From Nocardia mikamii NBRC 108933 (GTDB taxonomy: Bacteria > Actinomycetota > Actinomycetes > Mycobacteriales > Mycobacteriaceae): a stretch of DNA of 64,000 nucleotides. How positions within the stretch are numbered: the stretch's first letter is position 1; every line of letters starts with the position of its first letter. The notes under the pieces are model-generated. The model was not told where the DNA came from, did no database searches, and worked only from the letters and a program-made list of their open reading frames with translations. This document shows positions 1 through 7,974 of the stretch, in pieces. A program made the position numbers and the translations under genes. The stretch lies in NCBI RefSeq assembly GCF_001613505.1, contig NZ_BDCM01000024.1:32239-96238 (forward strand). The letters are read 5' to 3'.

Positions 1-834
1 CAGCGCTGCTCCCGCTTCGGCGGGGTAGGCGGCGGCGAAGGCGGCGAGATTGAATCCCGAGACCGTTTTGTTGGTGAACCACAGCTCGTTCGCGGAAACT
101 CCGACGTCCTCGGCGCCGGAAGCGTTGCCCATCACGATCATTCGGCCCAGCGGGCGAAGCCGGTCGAGGCCGGCGCGACGGGCCGGGCCGCCGACCATAT
201 CGACCACGATGTCGAATTCACCTGCGCGGGAGATGTCTTCGCGAAGGATCACCTCGTCGTAGCCGAAGGATCGAGCCACTTCGATCTTCTCGGCGCTGCC
301 GACCGTGCCGACCACCCGGCCCGCACCGAGCAATCGTGCGGCCTGGCCGAGTTGGCTGCCGACGCCGCCGGCGGCCGCATGTACCAGCACACTCTCCCCG
401 GGTTCGATCCGCGCCACCCGATCGAGAACGAGAAAGGCGGTGGTGCTGTTGGACGGCAACGCCGCCGCGACTTCGAGGCTCAGGTCGAGGCCGTCGAGCG
501 GTGCGACCAAGGCGGCGGAGGTGACCACGACCTCGGCGTAACCGCCACTGTCGACGATGGTCAGCGCCGCGACCGGCTGGCCGACCGTCAGGCCCGCCAC
601 GTCCGGTCCGACGGCACGGATCCGGCCCGAGACCTCGATACCCGGCACGAACGGCAACGGCACACCGACCACGCCCTGCCGGTACAACACCTCGGCGAAG
701 TTGGCTCCGGCGTAGGCGACGTCGATGGCGACCTGGCCCGGGCCGGGTTCCGGGATGTCGACGGTGGCCGGCCGCAGCACCTCCGCGGGACCGAATTCGG
801 GGATGGTGATCGCCTGCATCTGTGCATTACTCAT
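1..834 (-). CDS. NADPH:quinone oxidoreductase (zeta-crystallin-like MDR family), C-terminus off the window
   Basis: Reading leftward from the ATG at 834, the frame stays open to the window edge (278 codons). The protein opens with MSNAQMQAITIPEFG and has a GroES-like half, then the nucleotide-binding loop AAAGGVGSQLGQ and a Rossmann half. No zinc-ligand cysteines are visible, which fits the zinc-free quinone reductase branch of the medium-chain dehydrogenases. It would reduce quinones or activated enones with NADPH in the cytosol. It lies 39 nt after an XRE-type regulator on the same strand, so the two may be co-transcribed. The substrate cannot be told from sequence. Confidence 0.85.
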   Translation of the reverse strand, partial: MSNAQMQAITIPEFGPAEVLRPATVDIPEPGPGQVAIDVAYAGANFAEVLYRQGVVGVPLPFVPGIEVSGRIRAVGPDVAGLTVGQPVAALTIVDSGGYAEVVVTSAALVAPLDGLDLSLEVAAALPSNSTTAFLVLDRVARIEPGESVLVHAAAGGVGSQLGQAARLLGAGRVVGTVGSAEKIEVARSFGYDEVILREDISRAGEFDIVVDMVGGPARRAGLDRLRPLGRMIVMGNASGAEDVGVSANELWFTNKTVSGFNLAAFAAAYPAEAGAAL

Positions 835-873
835 GAGAACGATCCTCGGCGCGCGGCAGGCGAGGAGGCAGTG

Positions 874-1752
874 TCAGCTCATCCTGGGTGTGAGACCACC
901 AGGCTGCAACAGCCGTTCCAGGCGTTCGGCGGTCTCGGTGCCGGGGCGCGGATTGTGCAGGATCAGATGGTGGCCGGGGTGGTCCGGCACCGGGAACAGG
1001 GTGGCGTCGAAGATCAGCAAGCCCACGTCGGGATGTTCGACGGCCTTCACCGCGACACTGTGTTCGGCGGCGTCGTGCCGGGCCCAGAGCTCGGCGAACT
1101 CAGGGCTGACTTGCGCGAGATCGGTTGCGATGCGGTCGAATTCGGGATCGTCGGGATAACGGGCGGAGTCGGCGCGGAACCCGGCCGCCACGCCCGGCGC
1201 ATTCTCCGCCCACTGCTGATGCAGGACGCGGTAGCGAGCATTGGTGAAGTAGGACACCAGGCAGTTGTGGTCGGTATCGCCGTAACCGAATACGCGCCGC
1301 GCGGCGTCGTTGACGGCGGTGAAATTCCAATGCCGGTCCCTGATGTATCCCGGGCGCGGGGCCCATGCGTCCAGCAAAGCCTGCATCTGCGGTGACGCCG
1401 GGACCGACGGCGCGGCCGCGCGCTGCGGCGGATTCAGGCCGGAGAGGCGATACAGATGTGCGCGCTCGGCCTCGTCGAGCAGCAGCGCGCGGGCCACCGC
1501 GTCGAGCACCTCGCCCGAAACCTTGATATCGCGCCCCTGCTCGAGCCACGTGTACCAGGACACACCGACCCCGGCCAGCACAGCGACCTCTTCACGCCGC
1601 AAGCCGGGAGTGCGCCGCCGCCCGGCCTCCGGCAGTCCCACCTCGGCGGGCGTGAGCCGTTCGCGGCGGCTGCGCAGATATTCACGCAGCTCCGCTCGCC
1701 GCCGATCCCGCGCACTCGTGCCGCGTGGATCATCGTTCGCGCTGATACTCAC
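874..1752 (-). CDS. XRE-family regulator with MmyB-like ligand-binding domain
   Basis: A 292-residue protein starting at a GTG (SISANDDPRG follows). An XRE helix-turn-helix lies at about residues 25-95 (LRREEVAVLAGVGVSWYTWLEQG). An MmyB-like, PAS-related domain follows, marked by RDRHWNFTAVNDAARRVFG. Members of this family usually control a neighbouring oxidoreductase or efflux gene and are thought to bind a small hydrophobic ligand. The gene is upstream of, and in line with, the quinone oxidoreductase, its likely target. The start was chosen because a TATCGT -10 box stands 6 nt before this GTG; a longer upstream reading has no family similarity. Confidence 0.88.
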   Translation of the reverse strand: MSISANDDPRGTSARDRRRAELREYLRSRRERLTPAEVGLPEAGRRRTPGLRREEVAVLAGVGVSWYTWLEQGRDIKVSGEVLDAVARALLLDEAERAHLYRLSGLNPPQRAAAPSVPASPQMQALLDAWAPRPGYIRDRHWNFTAVNDAARRVFGYGDTDHNCLVSYFTNARYRVLHQQWAENAPGVAAGFRADSARYPDDPEFDRIATDLAQVSPEFAELWARHDAAEHSVAVKAVEHPDVGLLIFDATLFPVPDHPGHHLILHNPRPGTETAERLERLLQPGGLTPRMS

Positions 1753-1764
1753 CCGTTCACGATA
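1753..1764 (-). promoter_or_regulatory. -10 box of a leaderless promoter for the XRE regulator
   Basis: On the minus strand TATCGT (1759-1764) is followed by 6 nt and then the GTG start at 1752. That spacing puts the transcription start at or next to the first codon. No Shine-Dalgarno sequence is present. Confidence 0.55.
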
Positions 1765-1912
1765 ATGAGGCGATGGGGTGCCGATGCGCCGCGCCCGAAA
1801 AAGCATTGCCTCGGCCCGCGGCCGGCATCCGTCCCCCGCGCTCGCGGGACCCGAACATGTCGGTGCCCCGTGGGAGAATCGAATTCGTCGGGGACTCGAA
1901 TCGGGGGGTGGA

Positions 1913-2575
1913 ATGAACGAGCAATCCGAGCGCCGGCCCAGAGGGTTGGGTAAGCGGGCATGGCTCACCACGCAGTTCGTGCGGCGGATTCTGCGCACGC
2001 TGGCGTGGTCGAACTTCGTGCACGTCACCGTGGTGGGGCGAGAACTGGTGCCGCAGGCGGGACCGGTGATCGTGGCGAGCAATCACATCTCGATGCTGGA
2101 CGCGGTATTCCTGTGGGGTGCGTTGCGGCGCAGGGCAATTGCCATCGCGATGGCCGAGTTGTGGTCGTGGCCGGTGGTCGGGTGGCTGGTGCGGCGACTG
2201 GGTCATATTCCGGTGGTGCGGCGCGACAGTGTGTCCGGGCAGTCGGCGATGGCGCAGGCGGAACAGATATTGCGGTACGGCGGGGTGCTGATCATCTATC
2301 CGGAAGGGCGGCTGGTCGCATCGGGCGACACCGAGCCGTACAAGCCGGGCGTGGCGAAACTGGCTCTGGCGACCGGAGTTCCGATCGTCCCGGTGGGCAC
2401 CACGGGCACCGATCGAGTGCTGCCGATGCGCCGCAATCGAGGCGACGGCCCCGCATTCGATCGCCGCCAGCGGGTACGGATCCATTTCGGCACCCCCGTC
2501 GATCCCGCGGAGTTCGACGATCCGGAGAAATTACTCGACCATCTGCGCGGGCGCATCGAAGACCTGCGGCGATGA
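1913..2575 (+). CDS. 1-acylglycerol-3-phosphate acyltransferase family protein (PlsC-like)
   Basis: A 220-residue protein with the acyltransferase signatures of the PlsC/LPLAT family: NHISMLD (His58 and Asp63, the HX4D catalytic pair) and YPEGRL (about 129-134). A hydrophobic segment after the first motif suggests membrane association. It probably transfers an acyl group from acyl-CoA or acyl-ACP to a lysophospholipid or related acceptor at the inner membrane. The ATG at 1913 follows a G-rich ribosome-binding stretch; upstream extensions are not family-like. It is divergent from the XRE gene. The acceptor is unknown. Confidence 0.88.
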   Translation: MNEQSERRPRGLGKRAWLTTQFVRRILRTLAWSNFVHVTVVGRELVPQAGPVIVASNHISMLDAVFLWGALRRRAIAIAMAELWSWPVVGWLVRRLGHIPVVRRDSVSGQSAMAQAEQILRYGGVLIIYPEGRLVASGDTEPYKPGVAKLALATGVPIVPVGTTGTDRVLPMRRNRGDGPAFDRRQRVRIHFGTPVDPAEFDDPEKLLDHLRGRIEDLRR

Positions 2576-2659
2576 GCCCGGCGGATCGCCGTGCCGAAGC
2601 TCGCGCGGTGTCCTCCCGTATGGTCGGGATGTGGCCATTCCGGAAGGAACCGAGCTCCG

Positions 2660-3307
2660 ATGACCGCGGAGCGCGTGTGGTACGCCGCTTACGGATCGAA
2701 CCTGTTCGAGAAGCGGTTCACCTACTACCGGGCGGGCGGCAATCCGCCGGGCACCCCGCGCCTCTACGGGGGGTTCCGCGATCCCACGCCGCCCGCGCGG
2801 AATCGTCCGCTGTCACTTCCCGGATGCGTCTATTTCGCCGGGCAGAGCCCGGTGTGGAGCGGGGGTGTGGCCTTCTATGCCCACCGGCCGCCGACGGACT
2901 GGCCGGTCGGCGCGGCGGCGCGAGGTTACCTGCTGACCGTCGGTCAGTTCAGCGACCTGATGGCTCAAGAGATGCACAGGCAACCGGGACATGGGCCGGT
3001 CTTCGACCCCGAGGAGGTGGTTCGCCGCGGCTCGCTCCAACTCGGCGACGGCCACTACGAAACGCTCTGGCACGTGGACGACGTCGACGGCATCCCGGTC
3101 CTGACCTTCACCGCCCCGGACAGCCCCCTGACTGTCGCTCTGACCAAACCGTCCGCACGGTACCTCGGCATGCTGGCCGGCGGCCTCGGCGAATCCCACG
3201 GCTGGCCTCCGGACCGGATACTGCGCTACCTGTCGGATCTCCCGGGCGTCCGAGACTTCTGGGATCCCGAAGAACTCCGAACGGTGGTCGACGGCCGGAG
3301 CCTCTGA
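2660..3307 (+). CDS. Gamma-glutamylcyclotransferase-fold protein, function unknown
   Basis: A 215-residue protein beginning MTAERVWYAAYGSNL. The YGSNL motif near the N-terminus (residues 11-15) is the hallmark of the gamma-glutamylcyclotransferase/AIG2-like fold, where it forms the substrate pocket. Such proteins release 5-oxoproline from gamma-glutamyl peptides, but many actinobacterial members are uncharacterised. The start has GGAAGG about 11 nt upstream. It is soluble and has no signal peptide. It lies 84 nt downstream of the acyltransferase on the same strand and may share its transcript. Confidence 0.75.
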   Translation: MTAERVWYAAYGSNLFEKRFTYYRAGGNPPGTPRLYGGFRDPTPPARNRPLSLPGCVYFAGQSPVWSGGVAFYAHRPPTDWPVGAAARGYLLTVGQFSDLMAQEMHRQPGHGPVFDPEEVVRRGSLQLGDGHYETLWHVDDVDGIPVLTFTAPDSPLTVALTKPSARYLGMLAGGLGESHGWPPDRILRYLSDLPGVRDFWDPEELRTVVDGRSL

Positions 3308-3427
3308 CCGGCCCGAGCCCTGATCAGCCGCGGCCTTCGAACCGGCCGAGCCGCTGAACAGCCGGAACCTCTGGCGTGACGGCTGCGGCCCACCGGCTCG
3401 GCCGTGCACGGTGGTACGACCCGCGGT

Positions 3428-4324
3428 TCAGGTGAGTTCTTCCACCGGCGGGATGGTTCCGGTGGTGGCGTGCAGGGCGGTGCGGGCGGCGGAGATCGTG
3501 GGGTGGGTGCGGGTGCCGGCGCGGTAGGCGATCCGGGTGCGGCGGCGGATGGGCAGCGGGGTCAATTCGACCGGGGTGGTGTCGGTTTCGGGATGGAGGG
3601 GAATCGCGAGCTGAGGAATGAACGCGACACCTTGGCCGGCGGCGACCAGAGCGAGCACGGTGCCGAAGTCGTCGGAGCGGTGGCGGATACGGGGAACGAA
3701 ACCCGCTGCCTCGCAAGCTCTTACGGTCATCGTGTGGCAGAGGGTGCCGGGTGTACCGGAGATCCAGGCCGCCTCGCGGTAGGCGGCCAGCGGCTGGGTG
3801 GTGCGGGCGGCCAGATAGACCGGTTCCTCCAGGAACGGTTCGGTTTCCAGGCCGGCCTCCGGTTCTGCGGGCACGTAGTCGTACTCCTGGATGAGTGCGA
3901 TATCCAGCGTGCCGGTGCGCAGTGCCGCGGGCACGGCCGCCGGATCCAGTTCCGTCACATGCAGTTCCAAGCCCGGATGAGCACGGCTGAGCGAGACCAG
4001 TGCATGCGGCAGTATCCGCTGCACGGCGGTGGGGAAGGCGCCGATGTGCAGGGCGCCGGTGAGTTCGGCGGTGGCCAGTTCGGCCTCCGCCTGCTCCAGG
4101 ATCGCGAGGACCGATTCCGTGTGCTCCACCAGGCGGCGCGCCGCCGCGGTGAGGGTGACGCGGCGTCCGCTGCGTTCCAGTAGCGTGACCCCTGCCTCGC
4201 GTTCCAGCGCGGTGAGCTGCTGGGATACCGCCGACGGGGTGTAGGACACGGCCTCGGCGACCGCAGCAATCGTCCGGCGATGGGCCAATTCCCGCAACAG
4301 CCGTAGGCGGCGTACATCGAGCAT
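3428..4324 (-). CDS. LysR-family transcriptional regulator
   Basis: A 298-residue protein of standard LysR length. Residues 1-60 form the winged helix-turn-helix (AEAVSYTPSAVSQQLTALE); the rest is the periplasmic-binding-protein-like effector domain, with LHIGAFPTAVQRILP at its start. It is divergent from the DapA-family gene at 4396, the usual arrangement for a LysR regulator and its target. An inverted repeat and its own leaderless -10 box lie between them. The effector is unknown; the neighbour suggests a keto-acid, sugar-acid or amino-acid intermediate. Confidence 0.92.
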   Translation of the reverse strand: MLDVRRLRLLRELAHRRTIAAVAEAVSYTPSAVSQQLTALEREAGVTLLERSGRRVTLTAAARRLVEHTESVLAILEQAEAELATAELTGALHIGAFPTAVQRILPHALVSLSRAHPGLELHVTELDPAAVPAALRTGTLDIALIQEYDYVPAEPEAGLETEPFLEEPVYLAARTTQPLAAYREAAWISGTPGTLCHTMTVRACEAAGFVPRIRHRSDDFGTVLALVAAGQGVAFIPQLAIPLHPETDTTPVELTPLPIRRRTRIAYRAGTRTHPTISAARTALHATTGTIPPVEELT

Positions 4325-4360
4325 AAGTTCAGCTTAATCTCGACGGAAGATTTGTGAACT
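4325..4360. promoter_or_regulatory. LysR/dapA-like divergent control region
   Basis: AGTTCA (4326-4331) and TGAACT (4355-4360) form an inverted repeat with 23 nt between arms, a plausible LysR site. On the minus strand TAAGCT (4331-4336) ends 6 nt before the LysR ATG, as in a leaderless promoter, so the left arm overlaps that -10 box and would allow autorepression. Confidence 0.45.
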
Positions 4361-4395
4361 GGACCTGAATCAACGCCTAGACGAGGGTAGGTGGC

Positions 4396-5274
4396 ATGAC
4401 GTTCAGCGGTCTCTTCGTTCCACTCGTCACACCGTTCACGGCGGACGGCGAGCTGGCCTGCGACGCTCTGGGCCGGCTCGCCCACGACGTCCTCGACGCG
4501 GGTGCCTCGGGCATCGTCGCCCTGGGCACCACGGGCGAGCCGGCCACCCTGACGCCGGAGGAGAAGCGCCGGATCATCGATATCTGCGCCCAGGTGTGCG
4601 CCGAGCGTGACGCGCCGCTGATCGTGGGCACCGGCTCCAATTCGACGGCCGATTCCGAGCACGCGCTGGCCGCGCTGGACGAGCGAGTGGCGGCGGCGCT
4701 CACGGTGGTCCCGTATTACACGAAACCCTCGCAGCGCGGGGTGGTGGAACATTTCCGGCGGCTCGCGCAGCGCAGCCCGGTGCCGCTGCTGATCTACAAC
4801 GTGCCGCATCGCACGGGCCGGCCGCTCGATCCGGAAACGTTGACCGAGCTGGCCGAACTGCCGAATGTCGCGGGATTCAAACATGCCGTGGGCGTCGTGG
4901 ACGAGACCACGGTCGCGTGGCTGGCGGCGGCCGGCGACCGGACCACGGTGCTGTGCGGCGACGACCTGTACGCGGCGCCGCTGCTGGCGATGGGCGCGCA
5001 GGGGGCCATTCTGACCTGCTCGAATGTGGCGCCCGCGGCCTATGCGGAGTTGATCGCGGCCTGGCGGGACGGGCGGGTCGAGGCGGCACGCAAAATCGGC
5101 AACCGGTTGGTCGAGCTGGCCCGGGCACTGTTCGCCGAGGCCAACCCGACCGTGGTGAAAGGGGTGCTCGCCGCGCAGGGCCGGATACCGAGCGCGCACG
5201 TACGCCTGCCGCTACTGCCCGCGTGCGCCGATTCGGTCTCGGCGGCATTGGCCGCGGCGGGGCCTATCGGCTGA
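4396..5274 (+). CDS. Dihydrodipicolinate synthase family protein (DapA paralogue)
   Basis: A 292-residue TIM-barrel lyase of the DapA/NanA family. Catalytic features are intact: GTTGE (44-48), Tyr107/Tyr108 in VVPYYTKP, Tyr134 and Arg139 in YNVPHRTG, and the Schiff-base lysine Lys162 in VAGFKHAVG. The family condenses pyruvate with an aldehyde or runs the reverse cleavage. The pairing with a LysR gene, and the absence of dapB or other lysine genes nearby, suggest a paralogue with its own regulation rather than the housekeeping lysine enzyme; this is inference. The start is the ATG at 4396 after GGGTAGG. Confidence 0.85.
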   Translation: MTFSGLFVPLVTPFTADGELACDALGRLAHDVLDAGASGIVALGTTGEPATLTPEEKRRIIDICAQVCAERDAPLIVGTGSNSTADSEHALAALDERVAAALTVVPYYTKPSQRGVVEHFRRLAQRSPVPLLIYNVPHRTGRPLDPETLTELAELPNVAGFKHAVGVVDETTVAWLAAAGDRTTVLCGDDLYAAPLLAMGAQGAILTCSNVAPAAYAELIAAWRDGRVEAARKIGNRLVELARALFAEANPTVVKGVLAAQGRIPSAHVRLPLLPACADSVSAALAAAGPIG

Positions 5275-5303
5275 GCCCGCGGCGGGGCCTATCGGCTGAG
5301 CCC
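5253..5303. repeat. 25-bp tandem duplication across the end of the DapA-family gene
   Basis: A 25-bp unit starting CGCGGCGGGGCCTATCGGCT occurs twice in tandem at 5253 and 5278. The first copy contains the stop codon (5272-5274); the second lies in the untranslated tail. The protein is unaffected. Confidence 0.8.
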
Positions 5304-5339
5304 ACGGCAGGACCGTCACCCGAGGTGAGGATATGTGCG

Positions 5340-5543
5340 TCAGTGATCCGTGCCCGGGTCGCCGTCGCGATGTTGGCGGGAGATCCGCCACAGGAATTCG
5401 GGGTCGTCATCGGGACCCACGACCCGACGTCGCTTCTCGGGCCCCCGTCCGATGCCGATCCGGGGCGCATGCTCCGGTCCGAACGCTTTCCAGCACAGCA
5501 CCGCGACAGCCACGACCGCGATGAGTGCCAACAGGTACGCCAC
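5340..5543 (-). CDS. Small single-span membrane protein
   Basis: A 67-residue protein. One hydrophobic helix at about residues 2-18 (AYLLALIAVVAVAVLCW) is followed by a basic, then acidic, cytoplasmic tail. The start is a GTG at 5543, chosen because AGGAGG stands 8 nt upstream; the longer reading to 5594 has no ribosome-binding site. It follows the BldC-like gene on the same strand with about 80 nt between, so co-transcription is possible. I do not recognise a function. Confidence 0.65.
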   Translation of the reverse strand: MAYLLALIAVVAVAVLCWKAFGPEHAPRIGIGRGPEKRRRVVGPDDDPEFLWRISRQHRDGDPGTDH

Positions 5544-5621
5544 GTCGCTCACCTCCTGCCATCGAGGGTAATCCCGTGTGCGTACCTGTCGCATCGTGAC
5601 CGCGAGAATGTGCCCTCGAGC

Positions 5622-5855
5622 TCAGGGGCGGGTCGCCTCGGTGGTCAGCGACTTCAGCAGCTGCATTACCTCCGACTCACGGAAGCGGCGATGTCCGCCC
5701 GGAGTGCGCAGCGAGCCCAGCCGTCCGGCATGTGCCCACCGAGTGACCGTTTTCGGATCGACGTGGAACAGCGCCGCCACCTGGCCCGGGGTCAGGAGGG
5801 CCTCCTGGCCGTTGACGGAACCCAACGTGCGGCTCGCCGCGGTGATCGCAGTCAT
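5622..5855 (-). CDS. bldC: BldC-like MerR-type DNA-binding protein
   Basis: A 77-residue protein that is essentially one winged helix-turn-helix: LLTPGQVAALFHVDPKTVTRWAHAG, then TPGGHRRFRESEV. This matches BldC of Streptomyces, a developmental regulator that binds direct repeats cooperatively, and its small mycobacterial relatives. The ATG at 5855 has GGAAAGG 8 nt upstream; a TTG two codons earlier is less likely. The short length without a C-terminal effector domain is normal for the family. Confidence 0.87.
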   Translation of the reverse strand: MTAITAASRTLGSVNGQEALLTPGQVAALFHVDPKTVTRWAHAGRLGSLRTPGGHRRFRESEVMQLLKSLTTEATRP

Positions 5856-6065
5856 TCGCAAACCTTTCCGTAATCGACAGATCCCTCATCAGATAGCGAC
5901 ATCGTTGCACCCGGACCCCCAGGTGTTCGAACGATCTAACGTTGGTAAAGGGGAAGTAATAGACAAAACGGATATACGTACGGCTGAGTAGGTCGCGTCG
6001 GCGAACATCCGGCGATCGAACTCGGTGGGGCCCGGACAGGTCGGAGCGGGTGCGGCGGCGTCGCC

Positions 6066-6077
6066 TACCCTGGTCGT
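6066..6077 (+). promoter_or_regulatory. -10 box of a leaderless promoter for the DUF4229 gene
   Basis: TACCCT (6066-6071) is followed by 6 nt and the GTG start at 6078. No Shine-Dalgarno sequence is seen. Confidence 0.55.
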
Positions 6078-6416
6078 GTGAGTGAAGCATCCCGATCCGA
6101 CGACGCCGCGAGCGATCGGGCCCCGGCCTCGGCGGGTCGGCGGCTCGCGCGCAACCTGGCGCTGTACACCCTGGCCCGGCTGGCCCTCGTCGCCGTGATC
6201 GCCGCGATCATCCTGGTGGTGGCGCACGTGGTGAGCGTCGACATCCCGCTGGTCGTCGCGCTGCTGTTCGCGCTGATCGTGGCGATGCCGCTGTCGCTGG
6301 TCCTGTTCAAGCGGCTGCGGGCGCGCGTGAACGAGGACATCGCCGCGGTCGACGAGAAACGCCGCAACGACAAAGCGAACCTGCGAGCTCGCTTGCGCGG
6401 CGAGGAGGCGCAGTGA
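6078..6416 (+). CDS. DUF4229 membrane protein
   Basis: A 112-residue protein with two adjacent hydrophobic helices (LALVAVIAAIILVVAHVV and LVVALLFALIVAMPLSLVLF), then a charged cytoplasmic tail rich in Arg, Asp and Glu (ARVNEDIAAVDEKRR). This layout matches DUF4229 proteins found upstream of menA in mycobacteria and relatives. Function is unknown; neighbourhood conservation hints at envelope or respiratory membranes. The GTG start is supported by the leaderless -10 box. The stop codon lies inside the first copy of a 71-bp duplication. Confidence 0.8.
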   Translation: MSEASRSDDAASDRAPASAGRRLARNLALYTLARLALVAVIAAIILVVAHVVSVDIPLVVALLFALIVAMPLSLVLFKRLRARVNEDIAAVDEKRRNDKANLRARLRGEEAQ

Positions 6417-6558
6417 GCGACAATCGCGTAGCGGCTCGCTGCGCCGACCGGGTGCGGGTGTCCCGCAAGGCGCAGGAGGCGCAGTGAGCGACAATCGCGT
6501 AGCGGCTCGCTGGGCCGACCGGGTGCGGGTGTCCCGCAAGGTACAGGAGGCGCAGTGA
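6403..6558 (+). repeat. 71-bp direct repeat, two full copies plus a partial third
   Basis: The unit beginning AGGAGGCGCAGTGAGCGACA starts at 6403 and again at 6474, and its first bases recur at 6545. The full copies differ at only a few positions. Each copy carries a Shine-Dalgarno-like AGGAGG and a TGA. The array fills the gap between the DUF4229 gene and the PLP enzyme and may supply the latter's ribosome-binding region. Confidence 0.85.
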
Positions 6559-6571
6559 GCGGGCGGCTGCG

Positions 6572-7657
6572 GTGAAGTACTGCGATCGCAGTGCTTCGCG
6601 GGAGTGGGTCGACAATGCGGTGCGGCTGATCGAGGCCGATGCGCAGCGCAGCGCCGACACCCATCTGCTGCGGTATCCGCTGCCGCCCGAATGGGGGGTG
6701 CGGCTGTATCTCAAGGACGAGTCCACGCATCCGACGGGCAGCTTGAAACATCGGCTGGCGCGTTCGCTGTTCCTCTACGCGATCTGCAACGGCTGGGTTT
6801 GCGAGGGGACGACCATTGTCGAGGCGTCTTCGGGGTCGACCGCGATCAGCGAGGCCTATTTCGCGAAACTGCTCGGCTTGGACTTCGTCTCGGTGGTGCC
6901 CGCGAAGACCTCGCCGGAGAAGATCGCCCTGATCGAGGCGCAGGGCGGCCGATGCCATTTCGTCGACCGCGCGCCCGATATCTATACCGAGGCCGTGCGC
7001 CTGGCCGCCGAGTCCGACGGCCACTACATGGATCAGTTCACCTACGCCGAACGGGCCACCGACTGGCGCGGTAACAACAACATCGCCGAATCCATCTATC
7101 AGCAAATGATTTTGGAGACCCACCCGGTGCCGGACTGGGTGGTCGTCGGTGCGGGCACGGGCGGTACCAGCGCGACCATCGGCCGGTATATCCGCTACCG
7201 GCGCCACGCCACCCGGCTGGCCGTGGTCGATCCGGAGAATTCGGCGTTCTACGGCGGGTACGAGGTCGGGGATTCGGGATATCAGACCGGTATGCCGTCG
7301 CGGATCGAGGGCATCGGCCGGCCGCGGGTGGAGCCGTCCTTCATCGGCGATGTGGTCGACCGGATGATCGAGGTGCCCGATGCCGCCTCCATCGCCGCGT
7401 GCCGCCATGCCAGCGCGGTGCTCGGCCGGCGGGTGGGCGGATCCACCGGAACCAATCTGTGGGGCGCGTTCGCCCTCATCGCCGAGATGATCGCCGCGGG
7501 TCGCGAGGGCAGTGTGGTGACGTTGCTGTGCGACGGCGGGGACCGTTATGCCGGAACGTATTTCAACGACGAGTGGGTTGCTGGGCAGGGGCTGGATCTG
7601 GCCGAGTCGCAGGCGATTCTCGACGAATTCACCGCCACGGGTATCTGGACCGCCTGA
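6572..7657 (+). CDS. PLP-dependent cysteine synthase-fold enzyme, Cds1-like (L-cysteine desulfhydrase)
   Basis: A 361-residue fold-type II PLP enzyme. PLP lysine is Lys59 in HPTGSLKHRLA; the substrate loop is SSGST (87-91); the phosphate-binding loop is GAGTGGT (193-199). The sequence resembles Cds1 of M. tuberculosis (Rv3684), which degrades L-cysteine to pyruvate, ammonia and sulfide, more than canonical CysK. Conserved family members sharing this length include uncharacterised lyases, so the reaction is inferred. The GTG start at 6572 lies 20 nt after the last AGGAGG of the upstream repeat, an unusually long spacing. Confidence 0.8.
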   Translation: MKYCDRSASREWVDNAVRLIEADAQRSADTHLLRYPLPPEWGVRLYLKDESTHPTGSLKHRLARSLFLYAICNGWVCEGTTIVEASSGSTAISEAYFAKLLGLDFVSVVPAKTSPEKIALIEAQGGRCHFVDRAPDIYTEAVRLAAESDGHYMDQFTYAERATDWRGNNNIAESIYQQMILETHPVPDWVVVGAGTGGTSATIGRYIRYRRHATRLAVVDPENSAFYGGYEVGDSGYQTGMPSRIEGIGRPRVEPSFIGDVVDRMIEVPDAASIAACRHASAVLGRRVGGSTGTNLWGAFALIAEMIAAGREGSVVTLLCDGGDRYAGTYFNDEWVAGQGLDLAESQAILDEFTATGIWTA

Positions 7658-7705
7658 GTCGCGGAAGCTCTCCATCACCTTTCGCCGCGGGCGAACGCGT
7701 CTGGT

Positions 7706-7752
7706 GTCAATTTTGATTGACGCGCCCGCGATGTCAACGTAAATTGACGTAC
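7706..7752 (+). promoter_or_regulatory. Leaderless promoter with two GTCAA-N6-TTGAC operators
   Basis: TTGACG (7717-7722) and TAAATT (7740-7745) are 17 nt apart, and the ATG at 7753 follows 7 nt later, so the transcript should begin at or near the start codon. Two identical-arm palindromes, GTCAA-N6-TTGAC, occupy 7706-7721 and 7733-7748, exactly 27 bp apart. The first covers the -35 box and the second the -10 box. The small HTH protein encoded next is the obvious candidate ligand. Confidence 0.75.
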
Positions 7753-7974
7753 ATGAGTGAGGCGACAACGCTGGCGGCCGCCGCCGGCAGTCCCGACCCC
7801 CAGGTCGGGCTGCGGGCGGTGCTCGCGCTGCGGCGATTGCTCGAGCGGCTCGAGGCGATCCAGGTGGCCAATGCCCGTAAGCAGGGCTGGTCCTGGCAAG
7901 CCATCGCCGAGGCGCTCGAGGTCAGTCGGCAGGCGGTCCATCAGAAGTACAACCGGAAAGGCGGAATCCACTGA
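7753..7974 (+). CDS. Small helix-turn-helix protein paired with a Clp-N protein
   Basis: A 73-residue protein. A helical region (VGLRAVLALRRLLERLEAIQVANARKQG) precedes a compact helix-turn-helix (WQAIAEALEVSRQAVHQKY) and the protein ends soon after. Its stop codon overlaps the ATG of the Clp-N gene by one base (TGATG), so the two are translationally coupled. Actinobacteria often carry this pair. The twin palindromes over its promoter suggest autorepression. Start chosen from the promoter spacing; the upstream extension would cross the -10 box. Confidence 0.85.
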   Translation: MSEATTLAAAAGSPDPQVGLRAVLALRRLLERLEAIQVANARKQGWSWQAIAEALEVSRQAVHQKYNRKGGIH

